A stretch of 19,860 nt of DNA from an uncultured Clostridium sp. (GTDB lineage: Bacteria; Bacillota; Clostridia; Lachnospirales; Lachnospiraceae). Made by a program: the position numbers and the translations under genes. The notes under the pieces are model-generated. The model had not been told where the DNA came from. It did not search any database and was given only the letters and a program-made list of their open reading frames with translations. The stretch is from contig UQXF01000067.1 in the NCBI GenBank assembly GCA_900544905.1, positions 1 through 19,860 of the forward strand. Direction: 5' to 3'. This document shows, one piece after another, positions 6,774 through 14,321 of the stretch (position 1 is the stretch's first letter; each line of letters begins with the position of its first letter).

Positions 6774-7049
6774 ATGGGAAACATTACAAACGAAGGTTTA
6801 ATTTTAGCTTGTTCAACAATTGGTGCAGGTTTAGCGATGATTGCAGGTATCGGACCTGGTGTTGGTCAGGGATACGCAGCTGGTCAGGGTGCAGCGGCAG
6901 TAGGCCGTAATCCGGGAGCAAAGGGTGATATCATGTCAACCATGCTTTTGGGACAGGCAGTAGCAGAGACAACAGGTCTTTACGGTCTGGTTGTTGCATT
7001 GCTGTTAATGTATGGTAATCCGATGTTATCTAGATTCTTAAAACTGTAG
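6774..7049 (+). CDS. atpE: F1Fo ATP synthase subunit c, Na+-type binding signature
   Basis: A 91-residue hairpin protein that oligomerises into the rotor ring. Helix 1 carries GIGPGVGQGYAAG (25-37), loop RNPGAKGD (45-52) contacts F1, and helix 2 carries LGQAVAETTGLYGLVV (59-74) with ion carrier Glu65. Relative to the Na+-translocating Ilyobacter tartaricus c subunit, all Na+-ligand positions match or are conservative at the same numbering: Q32, V63, E65, T66 (Ser in Ilyobacter), T67 and Y70. The GxGxGxGxG pattern in helix 1 resembles that of rings with about eleven subunits. A strong GGAGGT (6760-6765) precedes the ATG by 8 bases, fitting the need for many copies. Only one c gene is present. 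Confidence 0.96.
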   Translation: MGNITNEGLILACSTIGAGLAMIAGIGPGVGQGYAAGQGAAAVGRNPGAKGDIMSTMLLGQAVAETTGLYGLVVALLLMYGNPMLSRFLKL

Positions 7050-7086
7050 GCAGGCATTATAACGAATGTAACAAACAAGAATCTAG
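7030..7086 (+). promoter_or_regulatory. Long-range stem linking the atpE end to the atpF leader
   Basis: ctagattctt (7030-7039, inside the last atpE codons) is a perfect 10-base inverted match to aagaatctag (7077-7086), with a 37-base loop that holds the atpE stop codon. The right arm ends four bases before the atpF ribosome binding site (AGGAGG, 7091-7096), so folding could influence atpF initiation or protect the atpE 3' end. Confidence 0.5.
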
Positions 7087-7107
7087 TGAAAGGAGGATAG
7101 CTCTTTG

Positions 7108-7671
7108 ATGAACACGATATTAGAACTCGGAAGTCAGACAATGTTGTTAACCGAGGGACATATTTTTGAGTTAAATGCTCAGTTGATTAACGATGTCATC
7201 ATCCAGGGTATCGCAATATTTATCCTCTTCTTCTTCCTTTCTAATGTATTATTTGAGCCGGTTAAAAAGGTTCTTAATAATAGAACAGAGAAGATAAAAA
7301 ATGATATTGAGTCCGCCGCAAAGGACAAAGAGGAGGCTGCCGCATTAAAGGCAGAATACGACGAGAAACTCAAATCAATAGAAAAAGAAAGAGAAGAAAT
7401 CCTGGCGGAAGCCCGTAAGAAGGCTCAGAAACGGGAAGCAGAGATTGTGGAAGAGGCAAATGCAGAGGCTGACAGAATAATGACTCGCGCCAGTCAGGAA
7501 ATCGAGCTGGAAAAGAGCAAGGTATCCGATGATATGCGCAGGGAGATTGTCCGTGTGGCAACTGCCATGGCTGCAAAGATAATTGAGCAGCAGATTGATG
7601 AGAGCAAGCAGGATGCTTTAATTGAGGACACTTTGAAGGAAATGGGTGGTAGTACATGGCTAAGCAGGTAA
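7108..7671 (+). CDS. atpF: F1Fo ATP synthase subunit b
   Basis: A 187-residue peripheral-stalk subunit: one N-terminal membrane helix (about 30-49, following LINDVIIQ) and then a long, highly charged coiled coil rich in Glu, Lys and Ala (about 50-165) reaching up to F1. AGGAGG at 7091-7096 lies 11 bases from the ATG at 7108 and 8 bases from an in-frame TTG at 7105, which would add one Met. I prefer the ATG, but the TTG has the better spacing. The 3' end overlaps atpH by 16 bases, so the two are translationally coupled. Confidence 0.93.
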   Translation: MNTILELGSQTMLLTEGHIFELNAQLINDVIIQGIAIFILFFFLSNVLFEPVKKVLNNRTEKIKNDIESAAKDKEEAAALKAEYDEKLKSIEKEREEILAEARKKAQKREAEIVEEANAEADRIMTRASQEIELEKSKVSDDMRREIVRVATAMAAKIIEQQIDESKQDALIEDTLKEMGGSTWLSR

Positions 7672-8189
7672 GTAAAACCTATGGAAGTGCGCTTTTTGAA
7701 GTGGCTATGGAGAAAAACGCCTTAGACACCATATTAGAAGAAGTACTTTTTGTAAAGCAGACGTTTCTTGAAAACGAAGACTTAAATAAGCTTTTGCTTC
7801 ACCCAAACATCGAAAAGGAAGAAAAGATTAAGGTAATCGAGAATATCTATAAGGGTAAGATATCCGATGAGATTACAGGTCTTATGACGATGTTGATTGA
7901 TAAGGGTCATTTAAAGGATTTTGTTCCAGTTTTTGATTATGTGATTGCGGCAATCAAGGAGGAAAAGGGTATCGGTATTGCATACATTTCCTCTGCTGTA
8001 GAGCTTAACAGGGAGCAGAAAGACAAAATCGAGCGGAAGCTTCTTGACACCACAAAATACCGGGAGATTGAGGGCGTCTATCAGGTGGATAAGAATCTGA
8101 TTGGAGGTCTGGTAATCCGGATTTCGGATACGGTGGTGGACAGCAGTCTGAAGACACAGATTGCAAATTTATCAAAATCCCTATTATAA
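7656..8189 (+). CDS. atpH: F1Fo ATP synthase subunit delta
   Basis: A 177-residue subunit that joins the b stalk to the top of the alpha/beta hexamer. The N-terminal helical bundle begins with SKTYGSALFEVAMEKN, and the C-terminus ends with the conserved GGLVIRISDTVVDSSLKTQI segment. The ATG lies inside the end of atpF. Length is typical for the family (about 175-180). Confidence 0.94.
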   Translation: MAKQVSKTYGSALFEVAMEKNALDTILEEVLFVKQTFLENEDLNKLLLHPNIEKEEKIKVIENIYKGKISDEITGLMTMLIDKGHLKDFVPVFDYVIAAIKEEKGIGIAYISSAVELNREQKDKIERKLLDTTKYREIEGVYQVDKNLIGGLVIRISDTVVDSSLKTQIANLSKSLL

Positions 8190-8215
8190 AGACAGAGAGA
8201 AGGTGCTAATTTTCC

Positions 8216-9718
8216 ATGAATTTAAAACCAGAAGAAATCAGTTCTGTGATAAAAGAACAGATTAAAAATTATTCTAAGGAATTAGAAACCTCCGAAGTTG
8301 GTACTGTTATTCAGGTGGCAGATGGTATTGCCCGGGTGCATGGCCTGGAAAAGGCAATGCAGGGTGAACTGTTGGAATTCCCTGGGGAAGTTTACGGAAT
8401 GGTAATGAACCTGGAGGAAGATAATGTGGGTGCCGTTTTACTGGGCGCCAATAAGAATATCAACGAAGGAGATACCGTTAAGACCACAGGACGTGTGGTT
8501 GAGGTTCCGGTTGGTGATGCAATGCTGGGACGTGTTGTCAATGCATTGGGTCAGCCAATTGACGGTAAGGGACCAATTCAATCGGATAAAACCAGACCGA
8601 TTGAGAGAGTTGCCTCTGGTGTTATTTCCAGAAAGTCAGTAGATACACCGCTACAGACGGGTATCAAGGCAATTGATGCCATGGTTCCAATCGGAAGAGG
8701 ACAAAGAGAGTTAATTATCGGTGACCGTCAGACAGGTAAGACAGCCATCGCAATTGATACCATTATTAATCAGAAGGGACAGGGTGTATACTGTATCTAT
8801 GTTGCCATTGGACAGAAGGCTTCCACGGTTGCCAACATTGTAAAATCCTTAACAGAGTATGGTGCCATGGATTATACAACCGTTGTTGCATCAACCGCTT
8901 CTGAGCTGGCACCGCTTCAGTACATTGCTCCATATGCCGGCTGTGCAATTGGTGAGGAGTGGATGGAGAATGGAAAGGATGTATTGGTGGTATATGATGA
9001 CTTGAGTAAGCATGCTACGGCATACCGTACACTTTCCTTACTGCTCAGAAGACCGCCTGGACGTGAGGCTTATCCTGGTGATGTATTTTATCTGCATTCC
9101 AGACTGCTGGAGCGTGCGGCAAAGTTAAATGATGAATTGGGAGGAGGTTCTTTAACGGCGCTTCCTATTATCGAGACTCAGGCAGGAGATGTATCGGCAT
9201 ATATCCCAACCAATGTTATTTCTATAACAGACGGACAGATTTATCTGGAAACAGAAATGTTTAATGCAGGTTTCCGTCCTGCCATTAATGCAGGCTTATC
9301 GGTATCCCGTGTTGGTGGTGCCGCACAGATTGGTGCTATGAAGAAAATTGCGGCTCCAATCCGTACAGAGCTTGCCCAGTACCGGGAGCTGGCAGCGTTT
9401 GCCCAGTTCGGTTCCGAATTGGATGCGGATACCAAGGACAGACTGGCACAGGGTGAGAGAATTAAAGAAATGCTAAAGCAGCCGCAGTATAAGCCAATGG
9501 CGGTTGAAAAACAGGTAGTTATTATTTATGCGGCGACGAAGCGTTATCTGATTGACGTTCCGGTTGAGGAGATTCTTGATTTTGAAAAGGGTCTGTTTGA
9601 ATTTGTGGATACCCAGTATCCGGAGATTTTCAGCCAGATTCGTGAGGTAAAGAAGCTGACACCGGAGATTGAGGAGCTGCTTGACAAGGCAATCACCGCC
9701 TACAAGGAGCAACGGTAA
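8216..9718 (+). CDS. atpA: F1Fo ATP synthase subunit alpha
   Basis: A 500-residue non-catalytic nucleotide-binding subunit of the F1 head. It has an N-terminal beta-barrel (about 25-95), a P-loop GDRQTGKT (169-176) and a conserved LSVSRVGGAAQ segment whose Arg365 is the arginine finger reaching into the beta active site, then a helical C-terminal domain. Length and all core motifs are normal. It starts 26 bases after atpH with gaaggtg upstream. Confidence 0.98.
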   Translation: MNLKPEEISSVIKEQIKNYSKELETSEVGTVIQVADGIARVHGLEKAMQGELLEFPGEVYGMVMNLEEDNVGAVLLGANKNINEGDTVKTTGRVVEVPVGDAMLGRVVNALGQPIDGKGPIQSDKTRPIERVASGVISRKSVDTPLQTGIKAIDAMVPIGRGQRELIIGDRQTGKTAIAIDTIINQKGQGVYCIYVAIGQKASTVANIVKSLTEYGAMDYTTVVASTASELAPLQYIAPYAGCAIGEEWMENGKDVLVVYDDLSKHATAYRTLSLLLRRPPGREAYPGDVFYLHSRLLERAAKLNDELGGGSLTALPIIETQAGDVSAYIPTNVISITDGQIYLETEMFNAGFRPAINAGLSVSRVGGAAQIGAMKKIAAPIRTELAQYRELAAFAQFGSELDADTKDRLAQGERIKEMLKQPQYKPMAVEKQVVIIYAATKRYLIDVPVEEILDFEKGLFEFVDTQYPEIFSQIREVKKLTPEIEELLDKAITAYKEQR

Positions 9719-9804
9719 GGTGAACCATGTGGATGACAAAACAGTCAGAACACAGACACAGAGTTGACGATTGTAGGAGCAGATTAAGAAAGAGGTGAAT
9801 TGTC

Positions 9805-10662
9805 TTGGCATCTATGAGAGATATTAAAAGGCGGAAAGAGAGCGTTGCCAGTACGGGTCAGATTACCAAGGCAATGAAACTGGTTTCCACCGTTAAGCTT
9901 CAAAAAGCAAAAACCAGGGCAGAGAGTAATAAGCCATATTTTACAATGCTGTATGATACCATGTGCTCGATTCTTGCAAGAACCGGGAAGATTGACCACC
10001 GGTATCTGAAACCAAATGCATCTGAGAGAAAGGCAGTGATTGCCATAACCTCCAACAGAGGTCTCGCAGGCGGTTATAACAATAACATTGTAAAGGAAAT
10101 TGCAGCGGCATTTACTCCGGAAAATACAGACATTTATGCATTGGGTAAAAAAGGTCTTGAAGGGCTTTTCAGAAAGGGCTTTTCTATTGTAGAGGATTAC
10201 TCTGAGGTCATGAATGAGCCGTTATATGGTGATGCCATTCATATCGGTAAAAATGTGCTTGCATCCTATGAAAATGGCGAAGTGGGAGAAATTTATCTTG
10301 CATATACGAGTTTTAAGAATACAGTGGTGCAGGAACCCAAGCTGATTAAGCTTTTGCCTATAGATGTAGACGAAATTATGCAGGATGTGGAGATTGATGT
10401 CCTGACACCCATGAATTATGAGCCTGAGGCAGATGAAGCTTTGGATATGATTATTCCAAAATATATGAACAATATACTGTACGGTGCATTTGTTGAGGCA
10501 GTTGCCAGTGAAAACGGTGCCCGTATGCAGGCGATGGATTCCGCAACAAAAAATGCAGATGACATGATTGCCGATTTATCCCTGAAATACAACCGTGCAC
10601 GCCAGAGCTCCATTACACAGGAGCTTACCGAGATTATAGCGGGTGCGGAGGCTATCTCCTGA
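9805..10662 (+). CDS. atpG: F1Fo ATP synthase subunit gamma
   Basis: A 285-residue central-shaft subunit that rotates inside the alpha/beta ring. The N-terminal helix MRDIKRRKESVASTGQITKA and the C-terminal helix ending in NRARQSSITQELTEIIAGA form the antiparallel coiled coil, with the Rossmann-like domain between. The start is a TTG at 9805, seven bases after GAGGTG (9792-9797). The next ATG (9814) is too far from that site. The gene ends inside a perfect 10-bp stem-loop. An 86-base spacer without obvious structure separates it from atpA. Confidence 0.95.
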   Translation: MASMRDIKRRKESVASTGQITKAMKLVSTVKLQKAKTRAESNKPYFTMLYDTMCSILARTGKIDHRYLKPNASERKAVIAITSNRGLAGGYNNNIVKEIAAAFTPENTDIYALGKKGLEGLFRKGFSIVEDYSEVMNEPLYGDAIHIGKNVLASYENGEVGEIYLAYTSFKNTVVQEPKLIKLLPIDVDEIMQDVEIDVLTPMNYEPEADEALDMIIPKYMNNILYGAFVEAVASENGARMQAMDSATKNADDMIADLSLKYNRARQSSITQELTEIIAGAEAIS

Positions 10663-10674
10663 TAAGGAGATAGC
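10651..10674 (+). promoter_or_regulatory. Perfect stem-loop at the atpG stop codon
   Basis: gctatctcct (10651-10660) pairs perfectly with aggagatagc (10665-10674) around a 4-base gata loop. The atpG stop TGA (10660-10662) sits at the stem/loop boundary. It is followed by ataataaaaggg, not a T-tract, so it should not terminate. A Shine-Dalgarno-like aaggag is locked in the right arm. Likely an mRNA-processing or stability element inside the operon. Confidence 0.65.
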
Positions 10675-10692
10675 ATAATAAAAGGGAATGGG

Positions 10693-10722
10693 ACAGGCAA
10701 TTGCGAAATGGCGATTACCTGT
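10693..10722 (+). promoter_or_regulatory. Second stem-loop before atpD
   Basis: acaggcaattgc (10693-10704) pairs with gcgattacctgt (10711-10722): ten Watson-Crick pairs, one U-G wobble, one C-A mismatch and a 6-base loop. It stands between the atpG stop hairpin and the atpD ribosome binding site (aaggag, 10739-10744), with an unstructured A-rich linker after it. Confidence 0.55.
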
Positions 10723-10752
10723 AGAAAAAAGAAAAAATAAGGAGAAAAATAT

Positions 10753-12144
10753 ATGGCAGAAAAGAATGTCGGTAAAATCACCCAGATTATTGGTGCCGTA
10801 TTGGATATTAAATTCAGTGAAGGAAAGCTTCCTGAGATTAATGATGCCATTACCATTGCAACCAGGGATGGCGGGGAATTAACCGTAGAGGTTTCCCAGC
10901 ACTTGGGTGATGATACAGTAAAATGTATTGCCATGGGACCAACAGACGGTCTGGTACGTGGCATGGAGGCTGTCGCTACCGGGGCACCAATTACTGTGCC
11001 GGTGGGTGAAAATACATTGGGACGTATGTTTAATGTATTGGGTCAGCCAATTGATAATAAGCCGGCTCCGGATTGTAAAGAGCATTTTCCGATTCACAGA
11101 AAAGCTCCGGAATTTTCTGAGCAGGCAACGGATACGGAGATTTTAGAGACGGGTATCAAGGTCGTAGATTTGCTCTGTCCTTATCAGAAGGGTGGTAAAA
11201 TCGGACTGTTTGGCGGTGCCGGTGTAGGTAAAACCGTATTAATCCAGGAGCTGATTCGTAATATTGCAACAGAGCACGGTGGATATTCGGTATTTACCGG
11301 TGTAGGAGAGCGTACCCGTGAGGGTAACGACTTATATAATGAAATGACCGAATCCGGCGTTATCAATAAGACAACCATGGTGTTTGGTCAGATGAATGAG
11401 CCGCCTGGAGCGAGAATGAGAGTCGGCTTGACCGGTCTTACCATGGCGGAGTATTTCCGTGACCAGGGTGGTAAGGATGTGCTGCTTTTCATTGATAATA
11501 TTTTCCGTTTCACCCAGGCAGGTTCTGAGGTTTCCGCACTGCTTGGCCGTGTGCCGTCAGCCGTTGGTTACCAGCCAACTCTCCAGACAGAGATGGGCGC
11601 TTTGCAGGAGCGTATCACTTCCACAAAGAACGGTTCCATTACATCGGTTCAGGCTGTATATGTGCCGGCGGATGACCTGACAGACCCGGCTCCGGCTACA
11701 ACCTTTGCACATCTGGATGCAACCACCGTACTTTCCCGTTCTATTGTAGAATTAGGAATTTATCCTGCGGTTGACCCGTTGGAGTCCACCTCCAGAATTC
11801 TGGACCCGAAGATTGTGGGTGAGGAGCATTATGCAGTTGCCCGTGGTGTACAGGAAATCCTGCAAAAGTATAAAGAGTTACAGGATATCATTGCAATTCT
11901 TGGTATGGATGAATTATCAGAAGAGGATAAGCTGGTGGTATCCCGTGCCAGAAAGGTACAGAGATTCTTATCCCAGCCATTCTTTGTGGCAGAGCAGTTT
12001 ACTGGTACAACAGGTAAATATGTTCCGGTGGCAGAGACGATTCGTGGATTTAAAGAGATTATCGAGGGTAAGCATGATGATATTCCGGAAGGATATTTCT
12101 TAAATGCAGGTACCATTGATGATGTGCTTGCAAAGGTAAAATAG
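10753..12144 (+). CDS. atpD: F1Fo ATP synthase subunit beta
   Basis: A 463-residue catalytic subunit. It has an N-terminal barrel (about 5-80), Walker A GGAGVGKT (154-161), catalytic Glu186 in GERTREGNDL, Walker B DVLLFIDNIF (242-251) and the DELSEED loop (386-392) that pushes on gamma. All expected catalytic residues are present. A ribosome binding site aaggag at 10739-10744 lies 8 bases from the ATG. The start falls after the two-hairpin spacer, and the stop is 18 bases before atpC. Confidence 0.98.
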   Translation: MAEKNVGKITQIIGAVLDIKFSEGKLPEINDAITIATRDGGELTVEVSQHLGDDTVKCIAMGPTDGLVRGMEAVATGAPITVPVGENTLGRMFNVLGQPIDNKPAPDCKEHFPIHRKAPEFSEQATDTEILETGIKVVDLLCPYQKGGKIGLFGGAGVGKTVLIQELIRNIATEHGGYSVFTGVGERTREGNDLYNEMTESGVINKTTMVFGQMNEPPGARMRVGLTGLTMAEYFRDQGGKDVLLFIDNIFRFTQAGSEVSALLGRVPSAVGYQPTLQTEMGALQERITSTKNGSITSVQAVYVPADDLTDPAPATTFAHLDATTVLSRSIVELGIYPAVDPLESTSRILDPKIVGEEHYAVARGVQEILQKYKELQDIIAILGMDELSEEDKLVVSRARKVQRFLSQPFFVAEQFTGTTGKYVPVAETIRGFKEIIEGKHDDIPEGYFLNAGTIDDVLAKVK

Positions 12145-12162
12145 CGAAAAAGGAGAATACGC

Positions 12163-12561
12163 ATGGCAGATAGTATGAAATTGAAAATCGTGGCTCCTGA
12201 GCGTATATTTTATGAAGGGGAATCCTCATTTCTGGAATTTACCACAACAGAGGGTGATATGGGTGTTTATCCCAATCACATTCCGTTGACAGCGATTATT
12301 GCACCGGGAATTCTTAGAATCCATGAAAAGGATACGGTGAAGGAAGCGGCATTGATGTCCGGATTTATCCAGATTCTACAGGATTCGGTTACGATACTGG
12401 CAGAGAGTGTGGAATGGCCGGAGGAGATTGATGCAAATCGTGCAAAGGAAGCAGAAATCCGGGCGAAACGCAGGATTGAAGAGGGTTCCGGGATTGATAT
12501 GAACCGTGCGGAGTTAGCACTGAAACGAGCAATTATCCGCCAGACGCTGGCGAACAGATAA
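12163..12561 (+). CDS. atpC: F1Fo ATP synthase subunit epsilon
   Basis: A 132-residue central-stalk subunit. The N-terminal beta-sandwich (about 5-85) includes the conserved TTEGDMGVYPNHIPL segment, and the C-terminal helical hairpin (about 90-130) can act as a regulatory brake on ATP hydrolysis. It is the last gene of the operon, 18 bases after atpD with aaaaggag upstream, and ends just before a strong terminator. Confidence 0.95.
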   Translation: MADSMKLKIVAPERIFYEGESSFLEFTTTEGDMGVYPNHIPLTAIIAPGILRIHEKDTVKEAALMSGFIQILQDSVTILAESVEWPEEIDANRAKEAEIRAKRRIEEGSGIDMNRAELALKRAIIRQTLANR

Positions 12562-12563
12562 GA

Positions 12564-12596
12564 AAAAATGAGGTTGTCGCTGACAACCTCATTTTT
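12564..12596. terminator. Bidirectional terminator between atpC and the XRE gene
   Basis: A perfect 15-bp stem: aaaaatgaggttgtc (12564-12578) with gacaacctcattttt (12582-12596) around a gct loop. A and T tracts flank both sides, so it works in both directions and separates the convergent atpC and regulator genes. Confidence 0.93.
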
Positions 12597-12603
12597 GACT
12601 GCT

Positions 12604-12948
12604 TTATAAATCTTCTTTCCAGAGCTGCAGCATTTTTATAATCTTTTCGCGCTCCTCTAAGGAAAAGGTGCGAAACACCCGGAGCAGCTCTTCGTTTAAC
12701 AGGGTTTCCCTCTTATCCGGGGCGTTGCTGCCCTCGCCTACATTCAGAAGCGAATCAATGGATACGTGGCATATTTTGGAATAGTAGGACAATACTTTTA
12801 GATTTAATTTTGCCCGGTTGTTTTCCACATTGCTGACAAAGCCGATGGTACAGCCTAAATCCTTTGCCACCTGCTCCTGTGTAATGCCCTGTTCGTTTCG
12901 CAGCTGCTTCATTTTTGCCCCAATCAGGACAAAATCCATATCTTCCAT
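12604..12948 (-). CDS. XRE-family helix-turn-helix regulator
   Basis: A 114-residue cytoplasmic DNA-binding protein. Residues about 9-67 form a Cro/C1-type HTH (IGAKMKQLRNEQGITQEQVA, then a recognition segment with GFVSNVENNRAKLN), of the SinR/phage-repressor type. The C-terminal 40 residues are charged and helical (NEELLRVFRTFSLEEREKII), probably a dimerisation or partner segment. GAGGT precedes the ATG at 12948 by about 8 bases; an internal Met at codon 4 is an alternative. It is convergent with atpC and divergent from the MBL-fold lipoprotein gene, so it may regulate itself and that gene, but no operator repeat is obvious in the 93-base gap. Confidence 0.82.
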   Translation of the reverse strand: MEDMDFVLIGAKMKQLRNEQGITQEQVAKDLGCTIGFVSNVENNRAKLNLKVLSYYSKICHVSIDSLLNVGEGSNAPDKRETLLNEELLRVFRTFSLEEREKIIKMLQLWKEDL

Positions 12949-13041
12949 AGCAATACCTCACATTGTATATTAATAAGTATATTTTAATAAATTATAAGCC
13001 GAATGGCAAGAAAAAATTAGAAAAATATCAGGAGGCACAGA

Positions 13042-14199
13042 GTGAAGTACAAAAAACATTTCTATCGGATGGCTATAAGTCTTTTGTTCTGCCTGTTTCT
13101 GGCGGGCTGTGGTGCCGCGGACACGGCATATCAGGAAAGCACAGAATTAATGGGCAGAATGGGAAAGGAATTGGAAAATGCGGACAGCGGCAGTGGGGAG
13201 GGAAGCTTAGAGGTTCACTACATTGATATTGGGCAGGGAGATTCTATTCTGGTAAAGCAGGGAGATTCTGCCATGCTGATTGATGCCGGCAATAACAGTA
13301 AGGGTACTGCGGTATGGTCTTATCTGCTTAGCCAGGGCGTAGATACATTAACCTATGCCATTGGAACCCATCCCGATGCAGACCATATTGGTGGTTTGGA
13401 TGTGGTATTATATAAGCTGGATTGTGAAACCATCTTTCTGCCGGACTGTGTAAATGATACCAGGACATATGAGGAGCTGGTGGATACCATAGCGGGAAAA
13501 AATAAGAGCCCTGTGATTCCGGAGCAGGGAAGTGTGTATTCCCTGGGAAATGCGCAGTTTCAGATATTGACAGACACCCATAAGGATTATGGTGAGAATA
13601 TTAACAATTATTCCATTGCCATACGCCTGACCTTTGGCGGAACCTCCTTTCTTTTTACCGGCGATGCGGAGGAGGAGGCAGAAAATGATATGCTGGCAAG
13701 TGGGCTGCCCCTAGAGTCGGATGTTTTTAAAGCGGCGCATCACGGGGCAGACACGGCAAATACAGATAAATTTTTAACTGCGGTTAATCCGGAGTACTGT
13801 GTCATCAGCTGTGGACAGGATAATACATATGGCCATCCAAGAGCCGGGGTGCTGAACAATCTGCGGGGGATGGGTATAAAGGTATTCCGCACAGATGAAC
13901 AGGGAACCGTTGTGGCAGTTTCCGATGGAAAAGAGATTACCTTTAACTGTGAACCGTCCACCACCTGGAAAGCCGGAGAACCGTTAGGCGATGGAAAGGA
14001 TAACCGGGTGACGGAGCAGAGGGAGACTGTGGCAGAACAGGAGAGCCATTATATTCTGAATACAAACACAAAAAAATTTCACCGTTCCGGCTGCGGCAGT
14101 GCAGATAAAATAGCGGATAAAAATAAAGCGGAGACGGATAAGTCCCGGGAGGAACTGATTGAGGAAGGATATGAACCCTGTAAGAACTGTAACCCGTAG
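13042..14199 (+). CDS. ComEC-type metallo-beta-lactamase-fold lipoprotein with C-terminal Cys/His knuckle
   Basis: A 385-residue surface lipoprotein: hydrophobic signal (10-22) and lipobox LAGC with Cys23. The MBL-fold hydrolase (about 56-300) is of the kind seen as the extracellular domain of ComEC, which degrades one DNA strand during uptake. Its metal motif is THPDADHIGG (His110, Asp112, Asp114, His115), with Asp208 in FTGDAE, His233/His234 in AAHHG and His265. After an acidic linker, residues about 337-385 carry FHRSGC and CKNC (His347, Cys351, Cys380, Cys383). This resembles the Ada-like zinc-binding module often found at the C-terminus of secreted nucleases. The start is GTG at 13042, with GGAGG six bases upstream. 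Nuclease or phosphodiesterase action is inferred from the fold, not shown. Confidence 0.82.
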   Translation: MKYKKHFYRMAISLLFCLFLAGCGAADTAYQESTELMGRMGKELENADSGSGEGSLEVHYIDIGQGDSILVKQGDSAMLIDAGNNSKGTAVWSYLLSQGVDTLTYAIGTHPDADHIGGLDVVLYKLDCETIFLPDCVNDTRTYEELVDTIAGKNKSPVIPEQGSVYSLGNAQFQILTDTHKDYGENINNYSIAIRLTFGGTSFLFTGDAEEEAENDMLASGLPLESDVFKAAHHGADTANTDKFLTAVNPEYCVISCGQDNTYGHPRAGVLNNLRGMGIKVFRTDEQGTVVAVSDGKEITFNCEPSTTWKAGEPLGDGKDNRVTEQRETVAEQESHYILNTNTKKFHRSGCGSADKIADKNKAETDKSREELIEEGYEPCKNCNP

Positions 14200-14283
14200 A
14201 AAGCATATTTAACGCAATGGGCTTGTGTAATTGCCAATATTCTTTTGAAAAGCTGTCTTTTGACACCCGAATTTTATATACGA

Positions 14284-14312
14284 TAAAAAATCCCGCCAGC
14301 TTGTGGCGGGAT
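14284..14312 (-). terminator. Terminator of the 263-residue lipoprotein gene
   Basis: atcccgcca (14290-14298) and tggcgggat (14304-14312) form a perfect 9-bp GC-rich stem with a 5-base loop. Read on the minus strand it is followed by a run of six T (14285-14290), nine bases after the gene's stop. On the plus strand the tail (ataaaatatg) is poor, although it may still slow readthrough from the MBL gene. Confidence 0.88.
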
Positions 14313-14321
14313 AAAATATGT

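Noticed and set aside
5295..10680. 13-base direct repeat agatagcataata at 5295-5307 and 10668-10680
   Set aside because: A match of this length in AT-biased sequence of 20 kb is expected by chance; the contexts differ.
10688..10882. 64-codon frame beginning in the atpG-atpD spacer
   Set aside because: It overlaps atpD out of frame and has only a weak ribosome binding site; the spacer is better explained by stem-loops.
10416..10964. 182-codon minus-strand reading frame across atpG-atpD
   Set aside because: Antisense shadow of two conserved genes; the protein resembles nothing and has no regulatory signals.
12961..13041. Promoter for the XRE or MBL-lipoprotein genes in the 93-base divergent gap
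   Set aside because: TATAAT/TATAAG-like boxes occur on both strands, but no -35 at acceptable spacing could be found for either.
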